This document shows positions 25,128-33,486 of a stretch of 64,000 nt of DNA, piece after piece (the first letter of the stretch is position 1; every line of letters begins with the position of its first letter). The translations under genes and the position numbers were made by a program. Below the pieces are notes generated by a model. It was not told the DNA's origin. It did not search any database and saw nothing but the letters and a program-made list of their open reading frames with translations. This DNA is from JAPOUP01 sp965203255 (GTDB taxonomy: Bacteria > Pseudomonadota > Alphaproteobacteria > Rhodobacterales > Rhodobacteraceae), in the NCBI GenBank assembly GCA_965203255.1, contig OZ241882.1:1302001-1366000 (forward strand). Reading direction: 5' to 3'.

Positions 25128-26184
25128 ATCCATCTCGGTTGAAACACCTGCGCTTGTCATTCATGAAGGACTCGCTCTGAGCAATATCGGCCGCTTCCAG
25201 ACGCACTGCGACGATGCGGGCCTGCGACTCCGGCCGCATATCAAGACCCACAAATCGGTCCGGTTCGCCAAGGCGCAGATGGATGCGGGAGCGGTCGGCC
25301 TGACCTGCCAGAAGGTCAGCGAGGCCGAAGTCATGGCAGCAGCCGGCTTCAGCGACATCCTGATCACCTACAATATCCTCGGTGATGCCAAACTCGGCCG
25401 CCTCCGCGCACTTGCGCAGCGCGCGGCGTCTCTCTCCGTGGTTGCGGACAGCGAACCGGTGGCGGAAGGGCTCAGCAAAACCTTTGAGACCGTCGAACTG
25501 CCTCTGACCGTCCTTGTGGAATGCGACACCGGTGGCGGGCGCTGCGGCGTGCGGACACCTCGGGCCGCGGCCGCGCTGGCACGGAGAATTTCTTCCTCAC
25601 GGGGACTGAGGTTCGGAGGGCTGATGACCTATCCTGCACCCGGCGGGCAGGCTTCTGTGGCGGAATTCATGGCGGCCGCCAAAGCGGAAACCGAGACGCA
25701 CGGCATCACTTGCGACACCATCACCTCTGGCGGCTCTCCCGATATGTGGGATGCCCGTTCGCATGACGGATTGATCACGGAATACCGGGCCGGAACTTAC
25801 ATTTATAACGACCGGTCGTTGGTCGAGCGCGGTGCCTGTGCCGCGAAGGACTGCGCCGCCCGGGTTTACGCCACAGTCGTCAGCGTGACTGCCGAGAACA
25901 GGGCCATCATAGACGCTGGCTCGAAGATTCTGACTTCCGACCTTCTCGGTCTGGACGGTCACGGCCATATCGTTGGCCATCCGGCAGCCCGTATCGCCAA
26001 TCTCAGCGAAGAGCATGGAGTTATCAAGTTTGGTAGCGGCACCGGATTCAGTGTCGGCGATCAGGTGGCCATCATCCCGAATCACATCTGCGTTGTCGCG
26101 AATATGGTTGATGAGGCTTGGCTCATCAAGGAGAATGGCGAGATTTCCGCCCTGCCGATTGATGCGCGCGGCACGGTGACATAG
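25117..26184 (+). CDS. D-threonine aldolase / D-serine dehydratase-like PLP enzyme (alanine-racemase N-fold)
   Basis: This is a 355-residue protein. RPHIKTHKS near residue 44 holds the PLP Lys. VECDTGGGRCGV, TYPAPGG, SGGSPDMWD and EYRAGTYIYND line the barrel, and IPNHICVVANM provides the C-terminal His-Cys metal pair seen in DSD1-type enzymes. Such enzymes split D-3-hydroxyamino acids (D-threonine) or deaminate D-serine or D-threo-3-hydroxyaspartate. It overlaps the M81 gene by 11 bases and ends the operon. Together with RidA, which clears imines, it suggests that the imported compound yields a D-amino acid. The precise reaction is open. Confidence 0.85.
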   Translation: MFPESISVETPALVIHEGLALSNIGRFQTHCDDAGLRLRPHIKTHKSVRFAKAQMDAGAVGLTCQKVSEAEVMAAAGFSDILITYNILGDAKLGRLRALAQRAASLSVVADSEPVAEGLSKTFETVELPLTVLVECDTGGGRCGVRTPRAAAALARRISSSRGLRFGGLMTYPAPGGQASVAEFMAAAKAETETHGITCDTITSGGSPDMWDARSHDGLITEYRAGTYIYNDRSLVERGACAAKDCAARVYATVVSVTAENRAIIDAGSKILTSDLLGLDGHGHIVGHPAARIANLSEEHGVIKFGSGTGFSVGDQVAIIPNHICVVANMVDEAWLIKENGEISALPIDARGTVT

Positions 26185-26412
26185 TGTCTTACCCCAACTG
26201 TTTGATGTCACGTTCTGAAGCCATTGTTCCCGCGACGCCTAGGGTTCGGCGGGCCCCTGGTTCCGGCAGAATCGGCGGGCATCGGGTACGAGAATTCGCC
26301 CTCTGCCGTTTGACACTACCGGAAGTCAGACTTTCCAACGATCGGTAACTTCAATGGTTGATCACACAGGCTCCGGAAACAGGCATTGTTGGTCGCGGAA
26401 ATGGTAAGGAAT
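26185..26412. other. Intergenic, no recognised feature
   Basis: No gene, and I found no clear terminator for the preceding operon. It ends where the first inverted repeat of the composite element begins. A+T content rises toward the right end. Confidence 0.4.
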
Positions 26413-26562
26413 TATATACCAGAGAGGCTTATCCCTTTGGCCAAGGCGCTACAAGATGTTGTGGCGACGCCCGGCGCGGCCACAGCCCCGGATCCGGCGT
26501 GGTGACCGCGCCGGTGGCTCCGCAGGGCGGCTCTGGCGGCGGGAAAGGTCCGGAAGTCAGGT
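26413..26562. repeat. Long inverted repeat, left copy of the composite element
   Basis: About 135-150 bases here match, as reverse complement, about 29884-30035. Shared blocks include TTGGCCAAGGCG, ACAAGATGTTGTGGCGA, GGCCACAGCCCCGGATCCGG, GGCTCCGCAGGG and GGCGGGAAAGGTCCGGAAG. Both copies read, outward from the unit, as the 3' end of an IS4/Tn5-like transposase. Confidence 0.85.
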
Positions 26563-26910
26563 GTATGGAATCCGGCCAGTCCGGCGAAGCCCGCGATGGT
26601 CAGGTCCGGCGGTCCGCGGGGAGTCCTGAACCCGTGTTGCCTTGCAAGCGCCCGGATATCCTGAAGCGTGACGTCGTGCACGGTGGCCGGGCCATCCTGC
26701 CTCGTCCCGGGCCACGAGGGACAGCTCCCGGACCCGGAACGCGGTGATGGCGTCGAATGCGAGGCATTTGCGCAGGTCGTCGGTCGCGTCGCGGCGACGG
26801 TCCAGTTCGGCACGTCGACGAAGCGGCGGACCGGGGTCATCGGCCAGCCTCCCGACGGACGCGCGGCCTGACGCGCTTGCGGCGCCGGGACCGCCGCGAT
26901 ACATTCCGTA
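26430..26910 (-). pseudogene. IS4/Tn5-like transposase remnant (C-terminal region)
   Basis: Two minus-strand frames share a fragment. One reads DDLRKCLAFDAITAFRVREL and SLVARDE; the next frame continues VTLQDIRALARQHGF, IAGFAGLAGF and TPDFRTFPAARAALRS. These are the late segments of IS4 transposases of the Tn5/ISPepr type, with a frameshift between them. The catalytic core is absent, so it is a dead end-piece. It overlaps the left inverted repeat. Confidence 0.65.
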
Positions 26911-27279
26911 TTGAGCAGGGCACGGCTGTCGTGGGCCCCATATTTCTGACATTTGGCACCCATATTCTTGACATTGAACGTAACCCATTGAAATAACGCA
27001 ATAACTGGTCTTTCCGGCCCGAATCCGCCTCCACCGGCGGGTCCCTTGACAGATCCATCCCCGACGGTCCCTCTCGCGTCTTCATTCCTCCAGACCGCTC
27101 CAGACTGCCAATTCGCCGCCAGCATACAGGCTCATATCCAGTGGCGCCATTGCCAACTGATGGTAAGGAAGCTTTTGAGGATTCCGTCAATCCATATGGA
27201 ATGACCCGCATATGGACATTGATGGTCATTCAGGATAACCTGAAGCTATCACACACATTATTCAAAGGAAATTGTTCCC
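26911..27279 (+). promoter_or_regulatory. Leader of the AAA ATPase gene with a 5'-end fragment of a sister copy
   Basis: Bases 26927-26957 (CGTGGGCCCCATATTT, TGACATTTGG) recur inverted at about 28919-28953. About 27165-27200 reads GKEAFEDSVNP, close to the LKEALEDFVNA opening of the gene at 27280, so it is a fragment of a third copy. TCAGGATAACCTGA (27230-27243) is a small palindrome, and AAAGGAAA precedes the ATG. The stretch from 27217 is repeated in front of the second partial copy at 28653. Confidence 0.6.
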
Positions 27280-28587
27280 ATGGCGGAATTCCTTAAAGAG
27301 GCTTTGGAGGATTTCGTCAATGCGTCCGACGGTGACACACCTCCCGTCTATATCGGCCGGGAGGACATCTTTTCCAGGATCGAGACCCAGGCCAACAATA
27401 CCTGGAAAGGGTTGGGCGCACCCGTCCATGGCGTGGGCAAGACCAGCACGATCGTGCAGGGCGCGCCCGGCGCTGGCAAAAGCGTTTTCCTTGATGAGCT
27501 GAAGGCCAGGTCAACGCGTACCCGCGCCCATCTGCCCAACCAGTCGCGGGTGGTCATTTTTTCCAGCCAGCAGTTACTGAACAGGTTTCCCGGTGTCCTG
27601 CGGACCATTGGCCTTGCCGCTGGATGGCCGTCCGAAAGATGGCGTCAGGTCTCGGCCCGGTTCAGCATGAATGTCGATCTGATGGTTTTCAGGACCGAAG
27701 GTGAATTGTCCTGGCTGAAGTCGAAACCTCGGCAATACGACAGTCTTGATCATCTTGCCGAGGGTTTTCCGGCGGCGAAATGGCAGGGACCGGTCATTGT
27801 TTGCATTGACGAGGCCCAGCGTCTGCCGGAAGGGAAACATGCGCCGCAGACATTGTTCCTGCAGGATATCCATGACGGTCGTTCCACCCTACCCCTGTCG
27901 CTGGTTCTGGGAGGGTTGAGCGACACGGCCGATGTGGTGGACCGGATGGGTCTGACCCGTGCGGATGTCCGGGAGATCGGAGCCTTGACCACCGCCCCCG
28001 ACCGGAACGACTATAGCGAAACCGCCGAACTCATGCTGTCTTTCTGCGATCATTTCGGTATCGGACGCAGCGGCCAGACTGATAATCTTCTCAGTTTGGC
28101 CGCACCCTGCGAGGGCTGGCCCCGACATCTGCATTACGCCCTGCAGTCCATGGGCCGCGAGGTGCTGCGAATCGATGGCGAGTTGGCCGCCGTCGACTGG
28201 CGGCGGATCCATCGGGAAGCCGCTGAAAGCCGTCGGAAATATTACCGGATACAGCAGGATGGAAATATGGAGGACAGCCATCTTCTTGTGGCCCGGGTGA
28301 TGCGGGAATTCCGTGATGGTATGGTCGGTTCGACTGTCGAGAATCTGATCCAGTCAGCCGTGGAGGATCGTCCAGGACTACGGCTGCCTGAGAACATGTC
28401 CCCTGCCGGATTCCGCAAACACCTGCTTCATCGAGGCGTATTCCATAAGGGAACCGACAAGACATTCAAATGCCCTATTCCCTCGTTCCGCAACTTCCTC
28501 ATCAAGGCCGGTGAACCGGAGCCCAACAACAATCCTGAACCGACGGAACCGGACAGGGATATGGATTTCGGTCCCTCAACTCATTGA
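27280..28587 (+). CDS. AAA-type ATPase of unknown role, in a mobile-looking unit
   Basis: This is a 435-residue protein. Walker A is VQGAPGAGKSVFL (about residues 64-76) and Walker B with catalytic Glu is VIVCIDEAQRLPEG (about 168-181). An AAA/Orc-like sensor region follows (SLVLGGLSDTADVV), then an Arg-rich stretch and a winged-helix-like C-terminus. The N-terminal tag EFLKEALEDFVNASDG, PPVYIGREDIF is also present in two flanking fragments, so it is a mobile or amplifying module. ATPases of this shape serve as transposition regulators (TniB-like) or in defence; nothing in the sequence decides. The ending is acidic and low complexity (NNNPEPTEPDRD). Confidence 0.75.
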   Translation: MAEFLKEALEDFVNASDGDTPPVYIGREDIFSRIETQANNTWKGLGAPVHGVGKTSTIVQGAPGAGKSVFLDELKARSTRTRAHLPNQSRVVIFSSQQLLNRFPGVLRTIGLAAGWPSERWRQVSARFSMNVDLMVFRTEGELSWLKSKPRQYDSLDHLAEGFPAAKWQGPVIVCIDEAQRLPEGKHAPQTLFLQDIHDGRSTLPLSLVLGGLSDTADVVDRMGLTRADVREIGALTTAPDRNDYSETAELMLSFCDHFGIGRSGQTDNLLSLAAPCEGWPRHLHYALQSMGREVLRIDGELAAVDWRRIHREAAESRRKYYRIQQDGNMEDSHLLVARVMREFRDGMVGSTVENLIQSAVEDRPGLRLPENMSPAGFRKHLLHRGVFHKGTDKTFKCPIPSFRNFLIKAGEPEPNNNPEPTEPDRDMDFGPSTH

Positions 28588-28736
28588 ATCGACATTGAAG
28601 GCCATTCAGGATAGCTTGCCATCACGCATATCATCCGGAGGAAACCTTTCCCATGACGAAATTCAGAAAAGAGGCTTTGAGTGATTTCGTCAACGCCACG
28701 GATGATGCCTCTCCGCCCGTCTATATCGGACGGTAG
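28588..28736 (+). pseudogene. Second, truncated copy of the AAA ATPase 5' end with its leader
   Basis: ATG 28653 opens TKFRKEALSDFVNATDDA, SPPVYIGR and then hits TAG at 28734. This aligns with the first 28 codons of the gene at 27280. Its upstream 60 bases (ACATTGA, GGCCATTCAGGATA, ATCACGCATATCAT, GGAGGAAAC) are also a copy of the leader at 27217-27279. After the stop similarity ends within a few codons. It is a clear tandem duplication or recombination scar. Confidence 0.85.
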
Positions 28737-29000
28737 GATATACTGGAACAAGAGGTTTTGGATGCGGATGGAGCGAAAGGGCGAAAACCATGGCCCCGGT
28801 CTGGACAGGATCCGCGCCGCCGTCAAAGGGCTGTCGGGGACGGAGATGATTCGTCGGGCAGCCTTGCCGGAACCGGAACGGGCGGGTGCATCGCCGGAAA
28901 ATCAACGGGTTGGAAAAAACGCCAATGTCAAAAATATGGGGCCCACGACAACGGCGGACGACGACGATGTCCCGCACGGCGATGACGGGGAGACGCAGGG
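28737..29000. other. Spacer inside the composite element
   Basis: No gene is recognised. Bases 28919-28953 are the inverted partner of 26927-26957 (ATATGGGGCCCACGAC). The rest has no coding signal that I trust. Confidence 0.45.
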
Positions 29001-29329
29001 ATGGCTGACGTGGCGGATCACGGCTTCGCCCCGCAGCAGGTTGCGTGGCTGGAGAGGCATTTCGCCGTCTTCCGGGGCTCTTCGACAGAACCACGGTCAT
29101 GTGGATGATTGGCGGCCTGACCGCGCTGGGGATCGCAGCCGTCGGCTTCATCTGGAGCGAGATCGGGTCCGTCCGTGAGGAGTTCGGCGGCGACATCGAT
29201 TCCCTCCGGGAGGAGGTCCGGGAGAACCGCGCCGCGATCGCCGAACTCGCGAAGGGACAGGCCCGCATCGATGCGTCTCTGGCGCGTCTGGAAGCGATTC
29301 TGGACGAACGGCTGCCACGGAACAGGTGA
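29001..29329 (+). CDS. Small membrane-anchored coiled-coil protein, probably frameshifted at the N-terminus
   Basis: From ATG 29099 a 76-residue protein has one membrane helix (WMIGGLTALGIAAVGFIW) followed by a coiled coil rich in E, R and A (SVREEFGG, DIDSLREEVREN) ending in EAILDERLPRNR. From ATG 29001 another frame reads ADVADHGFAPQQVAWLERHF and AVFRGSS, then stops at 29108. The two segments together look like one protein of a family with a 'PQQxxWLERHFAVF' start, so a frameshift near 29080-29100 is likely. The role is unknown. It sits between the ATPase copies and an IS1595 remnant. Confidence 0.55.
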
Positions 29330-29501
29330 CGACCGCCGACGGCTGCCGAAGTCGGCTTTCTGGCCCAGCTTTACTGTCGGCCTCATCGGAACCCCTCCCT
29401 TGTGGAATAGGTGTCGGGAGACAGCCGCTGCACGCTGATCGGCCCGACGGGCACGACACCGGTGCGGACGGGCAGGTAAGGCCGGACGATGCGGAAGGGC
29501 C

Positions 29502-29825
29502 GTGGAGCCGGGCGCGCGGGTCGTCACCGACGGCTGGAGCGGCTACACCGGCCTGCAGGAGAAATCGCGGGAGCGGAACATGATCGGCGACTGAAAGGCG
29601 CACGAGATCCTGGAGTGGACCCACCGGGTGCTCTCAAACCTCAAGCGCTGGGACATGGGCGGCTGCCACGGCCTGCGCCGGAAACATTTCCAGCGCTATC
29701 TGGACGAGTTCGTGTTCCGCTGGAGCCAGCGGCGGCACAAGGCGACCTCCCTAGACCGCCTCCTCGGGATCGGCCCCGGGCTGCCGCCCGCAACGTATCT
29801 CGACATCGTCGACGGGCGCGCCTGA
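29502..29825 (+). pseudogene. IS1595-family transposase, C-terminal remnant
   Basis: The frame reads VEPGARVVTDGWSGYTGLQE, TGA at 29592-29594, then HRVLSNLKRWDMGGCHGLRR, KHFQRYLDEFVFRW and LLGIGPGLPPATYLDIV. The TDGWSGY and H-G-LR-KH-QRYLDEF blocks are characteristic of IS1595 transposases, with the third acidic catalytic region missing or altered. An internal stop and missing N-terminal half make it dead. It lies beside the right inverted repeat of the composite region. Confidence 0.8.
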
Positions 29826-29883
29826 CGCGGCCAGAGCGCGAGGCCCCGCGCCCGGAGTCCGTCCGCCGCTCCGGAAAACGCCC

Positions 29884-30035
29884 CGTACACCGGACTTCCG
29901 GACCTTTCCCGCCGCCAAGGCAGCCCTGCGGAGCCGTCGGCGCGGAGACCGCGCCGGATCCGGGGCTGTGGCCGCGCGGGCTTCGCCACAACATCTTGTG
30001 GCGCCTTGGCCAGGGGGATAAGCCTTCTACCAGAT
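29884..30035. repeat. Long inverted repeat, right copy of the composite element
   Basis: This is the reverse-complement partner of 26413-26562; see that entry for matched blocks. Identity is high but not complete (for example GGGCGGCTCTGG versus GGGCTGCCTTGG in the inverse orientation). The pair encloses about 3.6 kb. Confidence 0.85.
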
Positions 30036-30112
30036 TATCCAAGGCACGGCCAACTTTCCGCGGCGGATTCCTCGCCCCCAGTCTGATCGCCTGACCTCGA
30101 CTCCCGCAGCAC

Positions 30113-30220
30113 CTACTCGAATCGCCAGTCCATTTCGGGCGGTCCCTGCCTGATTGTGCGTGCGATGTTCTCCATCGCGTCCGCCTTCAACTCAGTGTCC
30201 GGGTAACGGTTCTTGGTCAT
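30113..30220 (-). CDS. Small hypothetical protein coupled to the restriction gene
   Basis: This is a 35-residue frame (TKNRYPDTELKADAMENIAR, TIRQGPPEMDWRFE). Its ATG (30220-30218) overlaps the stop of the BglII-like gene as ATGA, so it would be co-translated. I do not recognise a family. Its small size, charge and tight coupling to an R-M pair are its only support. It could be a small accessory factor or a chance frame. Confidence 0.4.
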   Translation of the reverse strand: MTKNRYPDTELKADAMENIARTIRQGPPEMDWRFE

Positions 30221-30942
30221 GCTGTGCCTCCCTTGGCCATCACTGTTGAAGGAACCCCTCCGATCAGCAAAAGCGGACATGGATCTCCGACGCCAAGCTC
30301 TATCCGGTTTCTCTACTTCTCCCAATGCGTCGTAGTGGCTCCGAATTTATCCGAGACGAGCCTCCCAACCCATGCCGCTGCAAAGTCTCCACCGACATCC
30401 GCGACCATCTGCCTTTGACGCGTCGTTGGGTTGACGCCGAACTTCACCAAGTCGTCATAACTGGAAACGCCGTCGTTCAAGGCGAATTCATGGACGATCT
30501 GCACTATCTCATCTTGCAGTGACTGGCTACGTCTCACGACTATACCCATGCTGATTGCGCCTTCTGCGTGCAAGCGCCGGAAGTTTTCCAAATCACGGTC
30601 AAGAAATGGACCTTGTTGTTCCATTCGATTTCGAGCGCGAAAGATCCCTTATCTGTTTGCCTGACGTGATCGATCTCGTGCGTCGTGTCGGCGCGATGTT
30701 TGCCATCAATAATCTTGCTGATCTCGATATTGTGCTTGTGCCATGCCATCGATGTTTGTTGAAAGCCCTTCACAAGCGTTGCGTCGGGTGAGATTCCCGC
30801 CGCCGCCACGGATCAACTCGACATCCGCGATCCTGAAATCGGCCACTACTTCGCACAGGTCGCGCAACGGTTTCGGGAAGTCTTGAACGTGATTCTGAGC
30901 CTGAACGTCAAAGCTCAAATCAGAGAGAACGGAGAGTCTCAC
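30217..30942 (-). pseudogene. BglII-family restriction endonuclease, frameshifted and interrupted
   Basis: The start GTG (30942) overlaps the methyltransferase stop as GTGA. The reading is RLSVLSDLSFDVQAQNHVQD and DVELIRGGGG, then a frame change near 30800 to KHNIEISKIIDGKHRADTTH, EIDHV and FALEIEWNNK, then a change back near 30605 to DRDLENFRRLHAEGAISMGI. After HWEK a TAG at about 30314 interrupts, and the frame continues RIELGVGDPCPLLLIGG to TGA. The block EIEWNNKxxFLDRDLxxF contains the acidic/Lys catalytic pattern of BglII-type enzymes. The two frameshifts compensate, so assembly errors are possible, but the TAG is separate. Cleavage of unmethylated DNA is unlikely if the sequence is right. 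Confidence 0.75.
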
Positions 30943-31565
30943 GCAACCATTGAAGCAGAGTTGTGCGCGTAGGTCGGCCAGTCCGGTCGATAGTCCGGCT
31001 TCGCCTGATCGCCCCATACAGTCCAGTCCTTGCGCTGTCCGCGCCCGAACAATTCAAGATACGGTCCCCAACTGCATGCCTCGATGATCTCGTACTGTTC
31101 ATCGGGCTTGCGCGAATGCTCGCGCTTGCGTGTCGCCATGAAATTGACCTGGCTTCGACCGGGATCAAGAGTCCTAGTTTTCTTGCCGCGCACTCCGAAC
31201 AGGGCCAATTCAGTCACGTTGCGGAAATAGAACCCTACGCCGCGCCCGTCCGACCCGCCGTCCTTCCTGATCTTGTGCCACACAAGGTTGGTCTTGTACT
31301 CGAAGCCCCATGACACAAGAGCATTCAGACCCCACGGCAACAACGCGTTCGGAACCCACAAATGGCAGTGGGCAGGATCGTCCGCAAAGTCAGCCACGGG
31401 CAGATTGGCAATTTCGTCAAAGCTGAGCGTCTCATAGCGTCCAAGACGACGATGCTCCGGCGCAACCTCACCAGTGCGGTTCGCGAAGCGCCACGGCGGG
31501 TCGGCCAGTATCGTGCCAAACTTCCGCCCTTCAAGCGTTGCGGCCAAATGACTGGAGGCACTCAT
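30939..31565 (-). CDS. MT-A70-family adenine DNA methyltransferase of an R-M pair
   Basis: This is a 208-residue protein. ILADPPWRF near residue 20 is the DPPW catalytic motif of MT-A70 methyltransferases, CHLWVPNALLPWGLNALVSW is the AdoMet-fold core, and KPDEQYEIIEACSWGPYLEL, FGRGQRKDW finishes the family pattern. It transfers methyl to N6 of adenine. Next to a BglII-like endonuclease gene it should protect host DNA. It appears intact while the endonuclease is not, a common state of decaying R-M systems. The start ATG 31565 overlaps the stop of a transposase remnant. Confidence 0.9.
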   Translation of the reverse strand: MSASSHLAATLEGRKFGTILADPPWRFANRTGEVAPEHRRLGRYETLSFDEIANLPVADFADDPAHCHLWVPNALLPWGLNALVSWGFEYKTNLVWHKIRKDGGSDGRGVGFYFRNVTELALFGVRGKKTRTLDPGRSQVNFMATRKREHSRKPDEQYEIIEACSWGPYLELFGRGQRKDWTVWGDQAKPDYRPDWPTYAHNSASMVA

Positions 31566-32490
31566 GCCACCAACTTCTTGTAGGGCAGTCTCTTGCTTTC
31601 AGAACCCTGCACCGTGTGCGACATGATGTTGATGGTGTCTAAGCAACGGTCGTTATGCCGTCCGGCGAACTCGTTGAAGGTGTTGCGGCGAAACATGGTG
31701 GAATGTGCACCGGTAGTCGCGTTTGAAAGCGGCCCAGAACGAATCGATGCCGTTGATATGGATCATTTCCTTCGCGTACTGCGAAACCGAGTGATTTACG
31801 GCCTCATGTGCGTAGTCGTCCATGCCCTAATACGCTCTGGCTTCATCGCTATGCAGGTGCGCACCCGCTTCCATGTTGTTGTGGATGAACCCCTGTAGCG
31901 TGGACTTGTCGGTATTCGCAACAACTTTTGCCGTCATCTTGTTGGTCTCACGGTCACGAATGCCCGCAGCTATCGTCCTTTCAACCAGTCTGCGCCCCGC
32001 TTCCTCTTCCTTCAGCTTCCGCCGTTTCGCGTCGCTCATGTTCTTGCACTTTCCACCGAAATAGGATTCGTCGATTTCGCACGGGTCTGAAAACGGCTCC
32101 ACGTTGTCCTGCCAAATCTCGCAGATACGCTGCGCGAGACACCAACTATTCCTTGCGTCAATTCGAGGCCGCGATGCAACTTCATGGCCGAAACACCCTT
32201 CAAGCTGGTAGAAAGCGGGTAGATTGCGATAATCCAGACCCAAAGACCCCGCTTGGAGCGTTTCGTCACGGTTCCGGTCTTGGTCGAGAAGTCGTTGCGG
32301 CAGCGGAACGCTTGGGGCTTGCTCATCGGGTGTTCGTGCACGTTCCTGAAACCACAGCATGGGTAGCTGACGCCTTCCGGCCTACGCTGTTCGACGAACC
32401 ACTTCTCAGCAGTCTCGTCGTTTGGAGATATTGCGGTAAACTTGATGAGCGACAGTCTGATGAGGAAGTGCGTTCCGGGTACTTTCTGCG
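31562..32490 (-). pseudogene. IS1595/ISXO2-type transposase, multiply frameshifted
   Basis: The reading passes through several minus-strand frames. It begins LIKFTAISPNDETAEKWFVE and PEGVSYPCCGF (zinc-ribbon N-terminus), then DFSTKTGTV, WIIAIYPLSTSLKGVSAMKL. The catalytic part EIDESYFGGKCKNMSDAKR and HSDEARAY follows, then a stop, then GMDDYAHEAVNHSVSQYAKE and INGIDSFWAAFKRDYR, ending NTFNEFAGRHNDRCLDTINI. These are the ordered landmarks of ISXO2-like DDE transposases. Its stop TGA (31564-31562) overlaps the next gene's ATG. It is inactive. Confidence 0.85.
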
Positions 32491-32847
32491 ACCCTTTTGT
32501 CTCCCCACTATTGCGTCGCAGATCACCAACGCCGGGCCGGAAAGAAAAAGGCAAGTTGTCAGGTCCCTACTTCCACTCCGAAATGCAAGAGCGGCCATTT
32601 CCGCAGTAGGGGCGCTGCCCTAGCGGAGGGAATGGCCGGAAGGCGAGATTTCCCGCCCATCTGGAGACTAACGTGGAACGACGCTTGGTGTTGTGAACTC
32701 GCCTCGAACTACACAACTTATTGTGTCTCAAGCGATTGGAACGGTGACGACCCGGCTTCCACTTCAACCTAGCACGCGACGCGGCGATGCAGACTTATTG
32801 CCTGCATTTCCTAGCCCTGTCAACACCAGCGTGGCCCAATCAAGATG
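32491..32847. repeat. Intergenic with a palindromic repeat copy
   Basis: About 32567-32665 carries the best-preserved copy of the dispersed palindromic repeat: GGCCATTTCCGC and GCGGAGGGAATGGCC form a near-perfect stem around GCGCTGCCC. The remainder has no gene and is plain intergenic sequence. Confidence 0.6.
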
Positions 32848-32925
32848 GGGTCCGTAGATCAATTTGATCGGAGTATTGGACTGCCAATCCGAAGGTTGAG
32901 AGTTCGACTCTCTCCGGACCAACCA
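32848..32925 (+). tRNA. tRNA-Gly(GCC)-like gene with encoded CCA, weak D-arm
   Basis: Acceptor GGGTCCG (32848-32854) pairs with CGGACCA (six of seven pairs), followed by discriminator A and encoded CCA. The anticodon arm TTGGA-CTGCCAA-TCCGA gives anticodon GCC with U33 in place. The T-arm GAGAG-TTCGACT-CTCTC is perfect. The D-arm (GATC ... GAGT) is poor, with a mismatch and a wobble, and the usual GG in the loop is not obvious, so this may be a pseudo-tRNA or an atypical one. It lies beside the R-M region, the kind of site where islands integrate. Confidence 0.6.
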
Positions 32926-33246
32926 CGATTTCAGATGTCATCGAATTTCCGCTGACGTCAACACCAGCGATCTGCAGGACCTGCAACGAACTAGCTGCGA
33001 TCTGGATCATAATTCCCTTCCCAAATGATTCTGTAGTGGATACAACCGCTGGCTCAATCAACCTCCCTTCAGCGATGTCGGAAGACCCCAATGAAGATGG
33101 ATGAACTGTGCGGGTAGTTGGCCATCTTGACCATATAGACGTCGCCAAAAATATATTGTCTGGCGACAACCACGATGACAACCTCCCCCAAAAGACCTGG
33201 AAAATCCAGGCAGCTCCAGCCAATTCAAACGCCAAGGCCATCCCGG
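32926..33246. other. Intergenic, nothing recognised
   Basis: This is the stretch between the tRNA-like gene and the small conserved gene. I see no coding frame, repeat or clear terminator. An in-frame extension upstream of 33247 exists but has no family support. Confidence 0.4.
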
Positions 33247-33486
33247 ATGTTTACCATTGAACATGAATTTGACGCTACTGTCATTACACTTATCGACGAA
33301 GGCAGTTCGTATCTTCAGGAAGACGTGACAATAAATGCGTTTGAGGAGTGCGTTACAGTCGAGCAGCTTGATCTGCGCAGCAACAGGGTAGCAAAGATCA
33401 CACTCTCAATTTCCCAGCTCAACGATCTCACTGCAGCGCTTGATCTTCCAGAGGGTGCCTATCGTCTGAGACCGACCGCCCGGTGA
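33247..33486 (+). CDS. Small conserved hypothetical protein
   Basis: This is a 79-residue protein: FTIEHEFDATVITLIDEG, QEDVTINAFEECVTVEQLD, ITLSISQLNDLTAALDLPEG, YRLRP. It is acidic, with alternating strands and a C-terminal helix, and no signal or membrane segment. I recall very similar short proteins in rhodobacterial genomes but know no function. The start at 33247 is chosen because sequence before it (SPKRPGKSRQLQP) is low complexity. It stands alone on the plus strand. Confidence 0.65.
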   Translation: MFTIEHEFDATVITLIDEGSSYLQEDVTINAFEECVTVEQLDLRSNRVAKITLSISQLNDLTAALDLPEGAYRLRPTAR

